From positions 1-61,135 of the forward strand of contig JAQBNT010000230.1 in the NCBI GenBank assembly GCA_028288445.1: 61,135 bases of DNA, read 5' to 3'. The stretch's first letter is position 1. Each line of letters starts with the position of its first letter. Position numbers and translations under genes: made by a program. Shown here piece after piece: positions 41,694 through 51,019 of this stretch. This DNA comes from Hymenobacter sp. (lineage in GTDB: Bacteria > Bacteroidota > Bacteroidia > Cytophagales > Hymenobacteraceae). The notes below the pieces were generated by a model. It was not told the DNA's origin. It did no database searches and saw only the letters and a program-made list of their open reading frames with translations.

Positions 41694-41728
41694 AAAGGCG
41701 GCCGTCATCGGAATGACGGCCGCCTTTT
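41693..41728. terminator. Bidirectional terminator between GNAT and GNAT/nitrilase genes
   Basis: AAAAAGGCGGCCGTCAT pairs with ATGACGGCCGCCTTTT around CGGA. The A and T runs on both sides suit termination from both convergent genes. Confidence 0.9.
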
Positions 41729-41749
41729 CAGCTAGCGAAACGCTGAAAA

Positions 41750-43480
41750 CTACCCCGCCGCGATGGCCTTGCGGCGCGAGCCCGTGCTGGGCCGGCGCTC
41801 CTCGCCCTGGGCCAGCAGTTCATCGTCGCGCTCGGTTTTCTTCACCCAACTCACCGAGTAGAGGTCCTTGCGACGGTCACGCAGGTTGCGCACCGCGCCG
41901 CTGGTGTTCAGGTCCTTGAGTAGGTCAAGGTCGAGGTCGGCAATCAGGGTCATCTCCGTGTTCGGCGTGGCTTCGGCCACGATGGCATCGTGCGGGAAGG
42001 CGAAGTCCGAAGGACTGAACACGGCCGACTGCGAGTACTGAATGTCCATGTTCTCGACGCGCGGCAGGTTGCCCACCGAGCCGGTAATGGCTACGTAGCA
42101 CTCGTTTTCGATGGCGCGGGCCTGGGCGCAGAGGCGCACACGCTGGTAGGCGTTCTTGGTATCGGTCCAGAAGGGCACGAACAGGATTTTCATGCCCTCG
42201 TCGCTCAGCATCCGCGAAAGCTCGGGGAATTCCACGTCGTAGCACACCAGAATGCCGATTTTGCCAAAATCGGTGTCGAAGCACTGCAACTTGTCGCCGC
42301 CGCGCATGCCCCAGTAGCTGGCCTCGTCAGGCGTGACGTGCAGTTTGTACTGCTCATCCACGGTGCCGTCGCGGCGGCAGAGGAAGGCCACGTTGTGCAG
42401 CTTCTCGTTCTCGTACACGGGCATCGAACCGGCCACGATGTTGATGTTGTAGCTCACGGCCAGCTCCATCATCTTGGCCTTGATGGGTTCGGTGAAAGCC
42501 GCCATGGCCCGGATGGCCACCGCCGGCGAGTCCTCGTTGGTGAGGGCCATAAGCGGCGCATTGAAAAACTCCGGAAACATCACGCAGTCAGATTTGTAGC
42601 CGCTCACCGTATCCACGAAAAACTCAATCTGCTGCAACAAATCTTCCAAGCTGCGGGTGGCACGCATCTGCCACTGCACGATGCCGATGCGGACGTTGGA
42701 TTTGGTGTTGCCGATGAGCTTTTCCGTCTCCTCGTAATACACGTTAATCCACTCCAGTAGCGTGGCGTAGGCCTTTGATTCCGAGTCGTAGGGCAAGTAT
42801 CCGCGGATGATTTTACGGACATAAAACTCGTTCGAAAGCTGGAAGGTGAGAATGGGGTCGACCAACTCCTTGTTGCGCACCATTTCCACGTACTTGGCGG
42901 GCGTCATCTCGTTGGCGTAGTTGGCGTAGCCGGGAATTCGGCCGCCGGCTACCATGGCGCGCAGGTTCAGGTTCTCGCACAGCTCTTTGCGGGCATCGTA
43001 GAGGCGGCGGCCCAGGCGCAGCGAGCGGTAGGCGGGGTCCACGAATACGTCGACGCCGTAGAGCGTGTCGCCGTCCGAATCATGCGTGTCGAACTTGCCA
43101 TTGCCGGTGATTTTGGCATAGGTATGCTTGTCGCCAAACTTGCTGTAGTCCACGATGATGGCCAGGGCGGCGGCCACCAGCTGGCCGTTGTCCTCGATGC
43201 CAATCTGGCCCTCTGGAAACTTGCGGATGAGGGCGCTGAACTCGTCGGCCGACCACGCGCCTTCCATGTTGGAATACACCTGGTCCATAATGTCCTTGAT
43301 GGCCTTGAAATCGGAGCGGCGCAACGTGCGCAGCACCAGCTTGTGGGCCGGCACGGCGGTGGGCGTGAGGCGCTCGGCGGCTACGGCCGGGGCGGGCTTG
43401 CCCACTTTTTTGGCGTGCGCGCCGCTTGGCGCGGCCTTGCCGTTGGAAGCAGCAGATTTGCCGTTAGAAGAAGTTGCCAT
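41750..43480 (-). CDS. GNAT acetyltransferase fused to carbon-nitrogen hydrolase
   Basis: A 576-residue two-domain protein. A basic, Ala/Lys-rich N-terminal tail (~45 residues) leads into a GNAT domain at ~50-225 (LRTLRRSDFKAIKDIMDQVY, DVFVDPAYRSLRLGRRLYDA as the acetyl-CoA loop), then a nitrilase-superfamily amidohydrolase at ~265-540. The catalytic triad is in place: Glu in MFPEFFNAPLM, Lys in YKLHVTPDEASYWG and Cys in GILVCYDVEFPELSR. It probably hydrolyses an amide and acetylates a related substrate; the true substrate is unknown. Fusions of this kind are known in several bacterial phyla. Single gene with start ATG 43480. Confidence 0.92.
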   Translation of the reverse strand: MATSSNGKSAASNGKAAPSGAHAKKVGKPAPAVAAERLTPTAVPAHKLVLRTLRRSDFKAIKDIMDQVYSNMEGAWSADEFSALIRKFPEGQIGIEDNGQLVAAALAIIVDYSKFGDKHTYAKITGNGKFDTHDSDGDTLYGVDVFVDPAYRSLRLGRRLYDARKELCENLNLRAMVAGGRIPGYANYANEMTPAKYVEMVRNKELVDPILTFQLSNEFYVRKIIRGYLPYDSESKAYATLLEWINVYYEETEKLIGNTKSNVRIGIVQWQMRATRSLEDLLQQIEFFVDTVSGYKSDCVMFPEFFNAPLMALTNEDSPAVAIRAMAAFTEPIKAKMMELAVSYNINIVAGSMPVYENEKLHNVAFLCRRDGTVDEQYKLHVTPDEASYWGMRGGDKLQCFDTDFGKIGILVCYDVEFPELSRMLSDEGMKILFVPFWTDTKNAYQRVRLCAQARAIENECYVAITGSVGNLPRVENMDIQYSQSAVFSPSDFAFPHDAIVAEATPNTEMTLIADLDLDLLKDLNTSGAVRNLRDRRKDLYSVSWVKKTERDDELLAQGEERRPSTGSRRKAIAAG

Positions 43481-43564
43481 AAAATCGAAAAGCGCTGTGT
43501 GAGTGGTTGGGCCGTCAGCCAGCCCGATGGCTGATTACGGACTCAGCCCAGCAAAATTACCCGT

Positions 43565-43597
43565 AAAAAAACCCGTTGGCGGCATTCGCCAACGGGT
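43565..43597 (-). terminator. Terminator of the T9SS cargo gene at 43643
   Basis: ACCCGTTGGCG (43571-43581) pairs perfectly with CGCCAACGGGT (43587-43597); on the minus strand a run of seven T follows. It is 45 bases after the stop of the gene at 43643. Confidence 0.88.
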
Positions 43598-43642
43598 ACT
43601 CAAACGGAAAAACCTTCAAAACGGTGCAATATTTCGCCAATA

Positions 43643-44800
43643 CTACTCGCGCACCAGCCGGCGGGTAGCGGTGCCCTGCGCCGTTTGCACCGTCAGCAGC
43701 AGCACGCCCCGGAAGTTGCCAAAGGCATCGGCATCAACCCGCAGACTGCCCGAATTACTGTTGAAGCTGCGCCGAAACAACTGCCGGCCCACCACATCGG
43801 TGGCCGAAACCGTGAGCGGGCCGCTGCCAGCCGGCACCGTCAGCATCAGTGGTGCGCCAATGGCCGATGGGTTGGGGTAGGCGGTCAGCACGGCATTAGT
43901 GGCCGCGTCGCGGGTGGCGGTGCGGATGATGCGGCGGTAACTGTCGCGGTATTCCACGCCCGTCACGGTTTCCGTACCGCCGATGGTGCTCGTGGTGATG
44001 GTGAGCACCGGGACGTGTTGCGTTTTGGCCAGCCATTTATACTCGCGGGTCAGCGGGATATCGAACCCCTGACCAGGGATGCCGCCGAACGCCACGCTGT
44101 CGTGGTCGATGAGCTTGGTAACCACGCGCACCGTCTGAAATGAGCCGAAGGGCGTGACGAGCGTGCCCCAGGCATCGGGCATATTCACGCGCTTGCGCTT
44201 CTGGCTCAGGTAGCCAACCGTGGCAATGGCCGCCGGCGTCGAAAAGAACGAATTGCTGGAATCGGGCAGGCTGGCGAAGCTCAGCGGGAAGCGGTAAATC
44301 ACGTCCTGTTGGGCCGCGCTGGCATACGTCACGGGAATGGCCGTGCCATTGAGCGAAGCGCCAAAGCCCACCGACCGGAAATCCTGCTGGGCCGCCGTCG
44401 AAGTGGCGTAGAACTGGTAAGTGTCGGTGATGGGAATGGGCAGGGCTACGGGCAGCGGCAGGGCCTGCGGCGAAGCCACGGTAGCCCGGTTGGCTCCGCC
44501 CAAAGGCCCGAAAATGAACGCATACGTAAGCGAAGTCGCTATCACGCTACTTGCCGATACGAACGATTCGACGCGCTGAGAGGCCGGCGTGAGGGTGCTG
44601 TAGTTCCAGGTTTGGTTGGCCCCGCGCTGGCTCAGGGGCGGCACGGTGCTGGGCAGTACGGGGCTGGCCACGCTCAGCCGCAGGCTGTCCACGGTGGTGG
44701 TGGTGGCCGGCATATCGGTCCGGTCGATTATCGGCGAAACCTGGGTCTGGCCCAGCGCGGGAACGGCAGCAAGCAGCAGCAGGGGTAAGAGTTGGCGCAT
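43643..44800 (-). CDS. Secreted protein with T9SS type A sorting domain
   Basis: A 385-residue protein with a signal peptide (MRQLLPLLLLAAVPALGQTQ) and a C-terminal type A sorting domain (TAYPNPSAIGAPLMLTVPAG, SATDVVGRQLFRRSF, FRGVLLLTVQTAQG). The central part is beta-strand rich, with VPPLSQRGANQTWNYSTLTP and a segment describing a Bacteroidota-type beta-sandwich, but I recognise no catalytic motif. It should be exported through the outer membrane by the type IX system. Own terminator downstream and a TATCTTCG-like box ~30 bases upstream on the minus strand, suggesting a single-gene unit. Confidence 0.88.
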   Translation of the reverse strand: MRQLLPLLLLAAVPALGQTQVSPIIDRTDMPATTTTVDSLRLSVASPVLPSTVPPLSQRGANQTWNYSTLTPASQRVESFVSASSVIATSLTYAFIFGPLGGANRATVASPQALPLPVALPIPITDTYQFYATSTAAQQDFRSVGFGASLNGTAIPVTYASAAQQDVIYRFPLSFASLPDSSNSFFSTPAAIATVGYLSQKRKRVNMPDAWGTLVTPFGSFQTVRVVTKLIDHDSVAFGGIPGQGFDIPLTREYKWLAKTQHVPVLTITTSTIGGTETVTGVEYRDSYRRIIRTATRDAATNAVLTAYPNPSAIGAPLMLTVPAGSGPLTVSATDVVGRQLFRRSFNSNSGSLRVDADAFGNFRGVLLLTVQTAQGTATRRLVRE

Positions 44801-44857
44801 AAAGTCAGCAATGAAGGGTGGCGACGAAGATACACCGGCTGCCTTCGTTTCAGGATA

Positions 44858-45514
44858 TTACAGCACCATTTCGGGTACCTCGCCGGCGGGTACCACCAGC
44901 TTGCCGGCGGTGGCGGCCACAATCTGCTCCACGGTCACACCGGGGGCGCGCTCACGTAGCACGAACCCATCGGGCGTCACGTCGATGACGGCCAGCTCGG
45001 TCACGATTTTCTTCACGCAGCGCAGGCCCGTGATGGGCAAGGTGCAGTCCGACAAAAGCTTAGAAGAGCCGTCGCGGGCCACATGCTGCATGGCCACGAT
45101 GATGTTCTTGGCCGATGCCACTAAGTCCATCGCGCCGCCCATGCCCTTCACCATCTTGCCGGGAATCTTCCAGTTCGCAATGTCGCCCCGCTCCGAGACT
45201 TCCATTGCGCCCAGAATGGTCAAATCCACGTGTTCGCCCCGTATCATGCCGAACGAATCGGCCGAGGAGAAGATGCTGGAGCCGGGCAGCGTGGTCACGG
45301 TCTGCTTGCCGGCGTTGATGAGGTCGGGGTCGACCTGGTCTTCTGTAGGGAAGGGGCCCATGCCGAGCAGGCCGTTTTCGGATTGTAGCTCCACATTGAT
45401 GCCGGCCGGGATGTAGTTGGCCACCAGCGTGGGAATGCCGATGCCGAGGTTGACGTAGGAGCCGTCTTTCACTTCCTGGGCGATGCGCCGGGCGATGCCG
45501 TGTTTGTCTAACAT
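44858..45514 (-). CDS. scoB: 3-oxoacid CoA-transferase, beta subunit
   Basis: A 218-residue subunit B of succinyl-CoA:3-oxoacid CoA-transferase, which moves CoA from succinyl-CoA to acetoacetate. Conserved segments: [44 protein letters not shown] (containing the catalytic Glu of the ENG motif) and [23 protein letters not shown] 45514 gives [12 protein letters not shown], the usual N terminus. It lies last in an operon whose scoA is 2.2 kb upstream; a serine hydrolase and two small membrane-protein genes lie between, and the gap before scoB is 79 bases. Confidence 0.94.
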   Translation of the reverse strand: MLDKHGIARRIAQEVKDGSYVNLGIGIPTLVANYIPAGINVELQSENGLLGMGPFPTEDQVDPDLINAGKQTVTTLPGSSIFSSADSFGMIRGEHVDLTILGAMEVSERGDIANWKIPGKMVKGMGGAMDLVASAKNIIVAMQHVARDGSSKLLSDCTLPITGLRCVKKIVTELAVIDVTPDGFVLRERAPGVTVEQIVAATAGKLVVPAGEVPEMVL

Positions 45515-45593
45515 AATTTTCTGGACCACGGATGCGACGGATTGGTCGGATTTCGCGGATTTTGTGGGTGGGAGTTAGGAGGAAAAGCTGAAA

Positions 45594-47033
45594 CTATCGG
45601 GTGCCCGAAGCGGCAGGCGCTTGCTGCTCCGGTACAAACGACTCGTACACGGCCGCTTTGAACTTGCCGGCCAGGTCGCGACCGGTGCTGTTGGGGTATT
45701 TCTGGGTATAAATCAGCCCCACCAGCTTCTGCTGCGGGTCGACCCAGTAGGTGGTGCCGAAAATGCCGCCCCACTCGTAAGAGCCGGCCGACAGGCCCGG
45801 CACCTTGGCATTTTCGGGGGTGGTGATGCTGAAACCCAAGCCGAACTTGTTGCCGCCCTGGCTCACGCTGCCCATCTGGTTTTGGGTGATGAGGGCCACG
45901 GTGGCGGGCTTGAGCAGTTGGCGGCCCTGGTACGTGCCGTTGTTCAGCATCATTTGCAGAAACCGAGCGTAGTCGTCGATGGTGGACGACAGGCCGGCCC
46001 CGCCCGAGAAATACGTGCCCTTGGCTTTCGGATAGTCGGGGGTCATGCGTCCCTGCGGCATCATGGGCACGGTTTGCCGGGCGGCGTTTTCGGTGTAAAG
46101 CTCCACAAGGCGCGCCTGCTTGTCGGCGGGCAGGTAGAAATAAGTGTCCTGCATGCCCAAGGGCAGGAACAGGCGCTGGCGCAGAAACTGGTCCAGCGGC
46201 TGGCCCGAGAGCACCTCAATCAGCCGGCCCAGCACGTCCACGCTCAGCCCGTAGGTGAACCGCTCGCCCGGCTGGTGTAGCAGCGGCAGCTTGCCCAGCG
46301 CGTCCATCGAGGCCGCCAGCGTGCCCGTAGGTGTACCAATGCCGCTCGGAATGCGTGCTTTGGCATAAATGGCGGTGGCTTCCCTGGTCCCAATCACCGG
46401 GTAGCTGATGCCCGAGGTGTGCGTAAACAGCTGCCGAATGGTAATCGGGCTGTTGGCTGGCACGGTGGTGTAGGTCGAATCCTTCGGGTTAAAGGTGGCC
46501 AGCACCTGCGCGTTGGCAAAGGCCGGCAGGTACTTCGCAATGGGGTCGTCGAGCCGAAATTTACCCTCGTCGAAGAGCATCATCAGCCCCACGCTGGTGA
46601 GTGCCTTGGTCTGGGAGGCGATGCGGAAAATGGCATCGGTGCGGAGCGGCGTTTGGGTAGGAATGTCGGCCACCCCAAAGGCCCGGCGGTACACCACCTT
46701 GCCGTCGCGCAGTATCAGAGCCACCGTACAGGGCACATGCTTATCGGGGCGGTAGGCGGCGCTGCCGTCGGGCATTATTTGCGCAAGCGGGCCGCTCGTC
46801 CCGATATCAGCCGTGTACTGCGTCAGCAGCTCATCAATGTGCCGGGCTTCGGCCGGGTCGATGGTGGCTGGCGCGGTGCTGGCCGGCCGGAGCTTGCCCA
46901 CGGTGGCCGGGCGGGCCGGTGCTTTCCGGGTGGGAGCCGCCACCTGGGCCGCCGCACCATAGCTGCCCAGTAGTAGCACCAACGCCAGATGTTTTTTGCG
47001 TAAGGCCATCATAAACAAGTTGTTTGATGTCAT
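45594..47033 (-). CDS. Serine hydrolase of the beta-lactamase/class C family
   Basis: A 479-residue exported protein of the penicillin-binding/esterase superfamily. A signal peptide (HLALVLLLGSYGAAAQ) is followed by the nucleophile motif FRIASQTKALTSVGLMML (Ser-x-x-Lys as SQTK), the second motif Tyr in GERFTYGLSVDVLGRLIEVL, and a C-terminal segment SYEWGGIFGTTYWVDPQQKL in the position of the third motif. It could act as esterase, D-aminopeptidase or carboxypeptidase in the periplasm; sequence alone does not decide. The ATG at 47033 follows directly on the TGA of the upstream 80-residue gene; ATGs at 47012 and 47009 are alternatives. Confidence 0.9.
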   Translation of the reverse strand: MTSNNLFMMALRKKHLALVLLLGSYGAAAQVAAPTRKAPARPATVGKLRPASTAPATIDPAEARHIDELLTQYTADIGTSGPLAQIMPDGSAAYRPDKHVPCTVALILRDGKVVYRRAFGVADIPTQTPLRTDAIFRIASQTKALTSVGLMMLFDEGKFRLDDPIAKYLPAFANAQVLATFNPKDSTYTTVPANSPITIRQLFTHTSGISYPVIGTREATAIYAKARIPSGIGTPTGTLAASMDALGKLPLLHQPGERFTYGLSVDVLGRLIEVLSGQPLDQFLRQRLFLPLGMQDTYFYLPADKQARLVELYTENAARQTVPMMPQGRMTPDYPKAKGTYFSGGAGLSSTIDDYARFLQMMLNNGTYQGRQLLKPATVALITQNQMGSVSQGGNKFGLGFSITTPENAKVPGLSAGSYEWGGIFGTTYWVDPQQKLVGLIYTQKYPNSTGRDLAGKFKAAVYESFVPEQQAPAASGTR

Positions 47034-47276
47034 TCAGGGGCGAGGTATGGGGTGGGTGCCCGGCAAGCAGCCACTAAGGCGGCGCAGCTGGAACCACTGG
47101 GCGATGCGCACTCCGACCAGCAGCACGAGGGCCCCGGGAATAAAGAGCAATAGTACCCACGTATTGGCTTCGTTGTAGGAAGTGTGGGTGCGGTTGGCCA
47201 GATTCACCATGAAATCAGTGCAGTACCAGAACGCGAAATGAACAAAGCGGGCACCCCACGCAAGCAGGCTATTCAC
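47034..47276 (-). CDS. Small membrane protein (80 residues)
   Basis: Unrecognised. A protein with two hydrophobic segments (WGARFVHFAFWYCTDFMV and TWVLLLFIPGALVLLVGVRI), the second a clear helix, and a short basic C terminus. Accepted as a gene because it overlaps the upstream 126-residue gene by 8 bases and its TGA touches the start of the serine hydrolase gene, a pattern of coupled translation. No other frame explains the stretch. Confidence 0.6.
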   Translation of the reverse strand: MNSLLAWGARFVHFAFWYCTDFMVNLANRTHTSYNEANTWVLLLFIPGALVLLVGVRIAQWFQLRRLSGCLPGTHPIPRP

Positions 47277-47649
47277 GGCGCAGGGCTTTAAACTGTCGAA
47301 TCAGGACCATGTTTCGCAATGCTCCATACGTGAGGCCAAGCAACAGCACCGGAATCAACCCCAGGTAAAAGGCAATGTTGACGGCCGCATACCACCCCCG
47401 GCCGCCCTTCATCAGCCCCTGGACGGTAGCCACAAACAGCGGCCGCAGCCGAAAGTAGGCCGGGCTGTTGACGGGCGTTGCGTGCGGGCAGCCGTAGGCT
47501 TCGCAGTAGCGCGAGCAGCGGCCAGCGAGCCGCGCGGTGGTTGGGGCCGGGCTGGTTTCATTGACGTACACCCCCAGAGCCACCGGCAGCAGCGCCAGTG
47601 GTAGCACCAGAAGCCCCAGTATCAGGCGGATACGCAGCGCAACTCGCAT
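47269..47649 (-). CDS. Small membrane protein (126 residues) with a Cys-rich loop
   Basis: Unrecognised. An N-terminal helix (LILGLLVLPLALLPVALGVY) and a C-terminal one (AAVNIAFYLGLIPVLLLGLTY) enclose an extracytoplasmic loop containing three cysteines close together (GRCSRYCEAYGCPH). The tail after the second helix is basic (IRQFKALRRE). Lies 21 bases after scoA on the same strand and overlaps the next gene by 8 bases, so it belongs to the operon. Function unknown. Confidence 0.65.
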   Translation of the reverse strand: MRVALRIRLILGLLVLPLALLPVALGVYVNETSPAPTTARLAGRCSRYCEAYGCPHATPVNSPAYFRLRPLFVATVQGLMKGGRGWYAAVNIAFYLGLIPVLLLGLTYGALRNMVLIRQFKALRRE

Positions 47650-47670
47650 AGCTCAAGCCGGTGAGTTTAT

Positions 47671-48372
47671 TTATAAAGCGGCCCGCACCGTGCGCTGCTC
47701 AATGCGCTTCTCGTACCGTTCGCCCTGATAGATGCGCTGCACAAAAATGCCCGGTGTGTGAATCTGGTTGGGGTCAAGCTCGCCGGCGGGCACCAGTTCT
47801 TCCACCTCGGCCACCGTGATTTTGCCGGCTGTGGCCATCATCGGGTTGAAGTTGCGGGCCGTGCCTTTGTAGACGAGGTTGCCGGCCGTGTCGCCCTTCC
47901 AGGCTTTCACGAAGGCAAAATCGGCGTGCAGGGCGGTTTCCAGTAGGTACATTTTGCCGTTGAACTCGCGGCTTTCCTTGCCTTCGCCCACCTCGGTGCC
48001 GTAGCCGGCGGGCGTGAAGAAGGCCGGGATGCCCGCGCCGCCCGCCCGGCAGCGCTCGGCCAGCGTGCCCTGCGGAATCAGCTCCACCTCCAGCTCGCCG
48101 CTCAGCAGCTGGCGCTCAAACTCGGCATTCTCGCCCACGTAGCTCGAAATCATCTTGCGCACCTGCTTGGTTTGCAGCAGCCGGCCGATGCCGAAATCAT
48201 CGACGCCCGCGTTGTTCGAGATGCAGGTGAGGTCGCGCACGCCGAGGCGCAGGATTTCCTGAATCGAGTTTTCGGGGATGCCGCACAGGCCGAAGCCGCC
48301 GAGCATCAGGGTCATGCCATCGGCGAGGCCCTGTAGGGCGGCTTGCACGTTGGGAACGGTTTTGTTTATCAT
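47671..48372 (-). CDS. scoA: 3-oxoacid CoA-transferase, alpha subunit
   Basis: A 233-residue subunit A of succinyl-CoA:3-oxoacid CoA-transferase. Motifs: [20 protein letters not shown] (glycine-rich CoA-binding loop), [49 protein letters not shown] and [20 protein letters not shown]. Works with ScoB as a heteromer in ketone-body/acetoacetate use. The ATG overlaps the TGA of the upstream paralogue gene (ATGA). The usual immediate neighbour scoB is displaced: three genes lie in between. Confidence 0.94.
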   Translation of the reverse strand: MINKTVPNVQAALQGLADGMTLMLGGFGLCGIPENSIQEILRLGVRDLTCISNNAGVDDFGIGRLLQTKQVRKMISSYVGENAEFERQLLSGELEVELIPQGTLAERCRAGGAGIPAFFTPAGYGTEVGEGKESREFNGKMYLLETALHADFAFVKAWKGDTAGNLVYKGTARNFNPMMATAGKITVAEVEELVPAGELDPNQIHTPGIFVQRIYQGERYEKRIEQRTVRAAL

Positions 48373-49610
48373 GGGTGGGTTTGGGGGGAGGCGGCCGAAG
48401 CCGGCGGCAGGTAATTCACGGGTAAAAATTCACCCATTTTTTCGAACCCCCAGTATTCGTCGGTAAATACGGCCAGCGGGTTCGTCAATTGGCCGTTGGG
48501 CTGAATCTCAATTTCACGCTGCATCAGTACCAGCTGCGACACCTGCCGGTCGGCCGGCGGGAAGGGTGCATTGGTCGGCAGCGCCGTGCGCACCTGATAG
48601 AACGGGTCGGGTGCCTCGCGCAAGTAGCTCACCTGCAGGTTGTAGCGGAAGCGCAGGAAAACCGGCTCGCCCCCGGCCGCCACGCGGCGCAGGCTGTCCA
48701 CGGGCAGCAGCGCCGTGTAGAGCATCGAAAACGCCGCCGGCACCTGGGACCACTTCCCAATAGAATCCTGCTCGGCATGCGTAAATGTCGAATTCAGATG
48801 CTCGCGCAGCAACTGGCGGCGCAGGCTGTCGGCCAGGGCAAAGCGCGGGTTGGGCACGATGCGCAGGCGCTGGGCCGTGAAGCCTTCTTCGGCCATCCGG
48901 CCGGTGCGCACACTGCTCAGAAAATGCGTGAGCGAACCGTGGTAGGCCGCCGCCCGGTTGGCCTCCCAGCGGCGCTGCTGGCGGGCGTTGCGGGTGGTCA
49001 TCTCCTCGAATACCGGCTGGCCGTAGAAGGTGACGACGTGCTCGGTAAAGTTGGTGCTGAAGCGCAGCCCGTAGTATTTGATGCGGTAGCCGAGGGCCTG
49101 ATTATCAACCTGTACGTAGTTGATGGCGGTGGCCGTCAGCTCGTTGGCCTCCGGGTCGAAATCGACCAGCACATCATCGGGATTGCGAATGCGGCACTGG
49201 CGCGAAAACGTGGTGCGGCCCAAAAACAACTCCGTAAATTTCTGGTAGTCGCTGGCGCGGTTCGGGTTGGGGCGCACCACCACTTCGCCGAGGCGGTTGG
49301 CCGTGGGGGCCAGCAGCAGCGTGAGCTGCTGCGCGGCTGGTCCCATTGTCACGGACTGCTTGGCCAGGCGGTAGCCCACGTAGGAGCCCACCACGTCATA
49401 ATTTCCGGCCGGCACACTCGGGAAACTGAACTGGCCCTGCTCGGTGGTCGTCACGCCCAGCGTGGTGTTGGCCAGAAACACGCTGGCAAACGCCAATGGC
49501 TGACGCGTCACCGAATCGAGTACCATGCCGCTCAGCCGGCCCTGCGCCCGCACTGCATCGGGCCGCGCCAGCAGCGCCAGCAACAGTAGAAGCACTGGGA
49601 AGAAGCGCAT
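48369..49610 (-). CDS. Exported protein with carboxypeptidase-like regulatory domain (paralogue 2)
   Basis: A 413-residue protein with signal peptide ([20 protein letters not shown]) and an N-terminal carboxypeptidase-D-like beta-sandwich ([56 protein letters not shown]). The remaining ~300 residues (e.g. [56 protein letters not shown]) form a Bacteroidota-specific region without catalytic motif that I recognise. It is a close tandem paralogue of the gene at 49748-50986. ATG 49610 is chosen because in-frame codons upstream run through the palindromic repeat at 49651-49735. Stop overlaps the scoA start. Confidence 0.82.
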   Translation of the reverse strand: MRFFPVLLLLLALLARPDAVRAQGRLSGMVLDSVTRQPLAFASVFLANTTLGVTTTEQGQFSFPSVPAGNYDVVGSYVGYRLAKQSVTMGPAAQQLTLLLAPTANRLGEVVVRPNPNRASDYQKFTELFLGRTTFSRQCRIRNPDDVLVDFDPEANELTATAINYVQVDNQALGYRIKYYGLRFSTNFTEHVVTFYGQPVFEEMTTRNARQQRRWEANRAAAYHGSLTHFLSSVRTGRMAEEGFTAQRLRIVPNPRFALADSLRRQLLREHLNSTFTHAEQDSIGKWSQVPAAFSMLYTALLPVDSLRRVAAGGEPVFLRFRYNLQVSYLREAPDPFYQVRTALPTNAPFPPADRQVSQLVLMQREIEIQPNGQLTNPLAVFTDEYWGFEKMGEFLPVNYLPPASAASPQTHP

Positions 49611-49650
49611 GCGGGTAGACAAAAGGGGAATTGAAAAACAGTTTACACAC

Positions 49651-49735
49651 TGGAGAGACGCATAATTGCGTCTCGTCTTAGAACGGAATCGGCTTGGCAT
49701 ATCCTGACGACGAGACGCAATTATGCGTCTCTCTA
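49651..49735. repeat. Palindromic interspersed repeat (AGAGACGCA family), copy 2
   Basis: Arms 49651-49677 and 49709-49735 (27 bases, one mismatch) share the core AGAGACGCA..TTGCGTCTCGTC with the element at 16899-16992, although the inner bases (ATAA here, TCTT there) and the central ~31 bases differ. It fills the gap between the two tandem paralogues and ends 12 bases before the upstream gene's stop codon. Confidence 0.9.
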
Positions 49736-49747
49736 GCAAGCAATTGC

Positions 49748-50986
49748 TTACTGCCGGGGCGCAGCCGTGGAGGCCGTAGGCGGCATGTAGTCGAAGGGCA
49801 AAAACTCCCCGATTTTCTCAAAGCCCCAGTATTCGCCGTTGTACACATCAAGCGGGTTCAGCAGCGAGCCGTTGGCCTGAATGGCGGCCTCGCGGCCCTG
49901 CAACTTCAGGCGCGACACCTGCCGCTTGGCCGGATACGGAATTTTGGGGTAGCCCAGCGGCGACATCGGCCGCTTATACAGCGGGTCAGGGGCCTCGCCG
50001 AAATGCGCCACCTGCAGCTCGCCCGTGAAGCGCAGGAACGTGCGCTTGCCATTCGGCCCCACCCGGCGGATGCTGTCGATGGGCAGCGGAGCTTGGTTGA
50101 GCGTGGCGATAACCGGGGCCATATCCCCCCATTTATCGAGCGAGTCCTGCTCGGCGGCGGTGAATTTATTGTCGGGCGTGCGGGCCAGCAGGGCGCGGCG
50201 CTTCTCGTCGGCACGCTCGAATCGTGGGTTCGCCCCCACAATGATTTGCTGGGTCAGAAAGCCTTCGGCCTGTACGCGGTTGTTGTACACGCTGCGCAGA
50301 AAGTGCATGAAGGAGCCCGTGTAGGCCGTGAGGCGGTTGGCCATCCACTGCTTGCGCTGGCGTTCATCGCGTGGCTTCAGTTCCTCAAAAACCGGCTGGC
50401 CGTAGTAGGAAATCGAGCCGTCCTCGTCATTCGCCGCGAAATACAGGCCGTAGTATTTCAGGCGGTAGCCCAGGGCCTCGTTGTCAATCTGCACAAATTC
50501 CTTGGCCTGCGCCGTCAGCGTCTTGGTCGAGTCATCGAAAAAAACGCGCACATCATCGGGGTTGCTGATGTGGCACTGCGCCGAAAACGTGCTGCCGCCT
50601 ACGAACAGTTGGGCGAATTTCTGATATTCCTCGGGCTTGTTGGGCTCCGGCTTCACCACCACTTCGCCCAGCTGGTTGCCGGTGGGGGCGAGTTGCAGCG
50701 TAATCTGCTGCACCGCGGCAGTCATGGTCACCGACTGCTTGGCCAGACGGTAGCCTACGTAGGAGCCCACCACGTCGTAAGTGCCGGCCGGCACCTTGGG
50801 GAATTCGAATTTGCCCTGCTCGGTGGTCGTCACGCCCAGCGTGGTATTGGCCAGAAACACGCTGGAAAATGCTAGCGGCTCATGTGTCACCGAATCCATG
50901 ACCACGCCGGTCAGCTTGCCCTGGGCCTGTGCCGCGCTCCACGTGCCCAGCAAACAGCAAATCAGCAACAATTGCAAATATCTCAT
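49748..50986 (-). CDS. Exported protein with carboxypeptidase-like regulatory domain (paralogue 1)
   Basis: A 412-residue protein, same architecture as the adjacent paralogue: signal peptide (MRYLQLLLICCLLGTWSAAQ), regulatory-like beta domain ([55 protein letters not shown]) and a ~300-residue region with YQKFAQLFVGGSTFSAQCHI, LGYRLKYYGLYFAAND and a C-terminal YWGFEKIGEFLPFDYMPPTA. Function unknown; location periplasm or outer membrane inferred. First gene of the operon that continues to scoA and scoB. Confidence 0.82.
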   Translation of the reverse strand: MRYLQLLLICCLLGTWSAAQAQGKLTGVVMDSVTHEPLAFSSVFLANTTLGVTTTEQGKFEFPKVPAGTYDVVGSYVGYRLAKQSVTMTAAVQQITLQLAPTGNQLGEVVVKPEPNKPEEYQKFAQLFVGGSTFSAQCHISNPDDVRVFFDDSTKTLTAQAKEFVQIDNEALGYRLKYYGLYFAANDEDGSISYYGQPVFEELKPRDERQRKQWMANRLTAYTGSFMHFLRSVYNNRVQAEGFLTQQIIVGANPRFERADEKRRALLARTPDNKFTAAEQDSLDKWGDMAPVIATLNQAPLPIDSIRRVGPNGKRTFLRFTGELQVAHFGEAPDPLYKRPMSPLGYPKIPYPAKRQVSRLKLQGREAAIQANGSLLNPLDVYNGEYWGFEKIGEFLPFDYMPPTASTAAPRQ

Positions 50987-51019
50987 TATGAAACAATAAG
51001 GTAAGATAATGACGACCGA

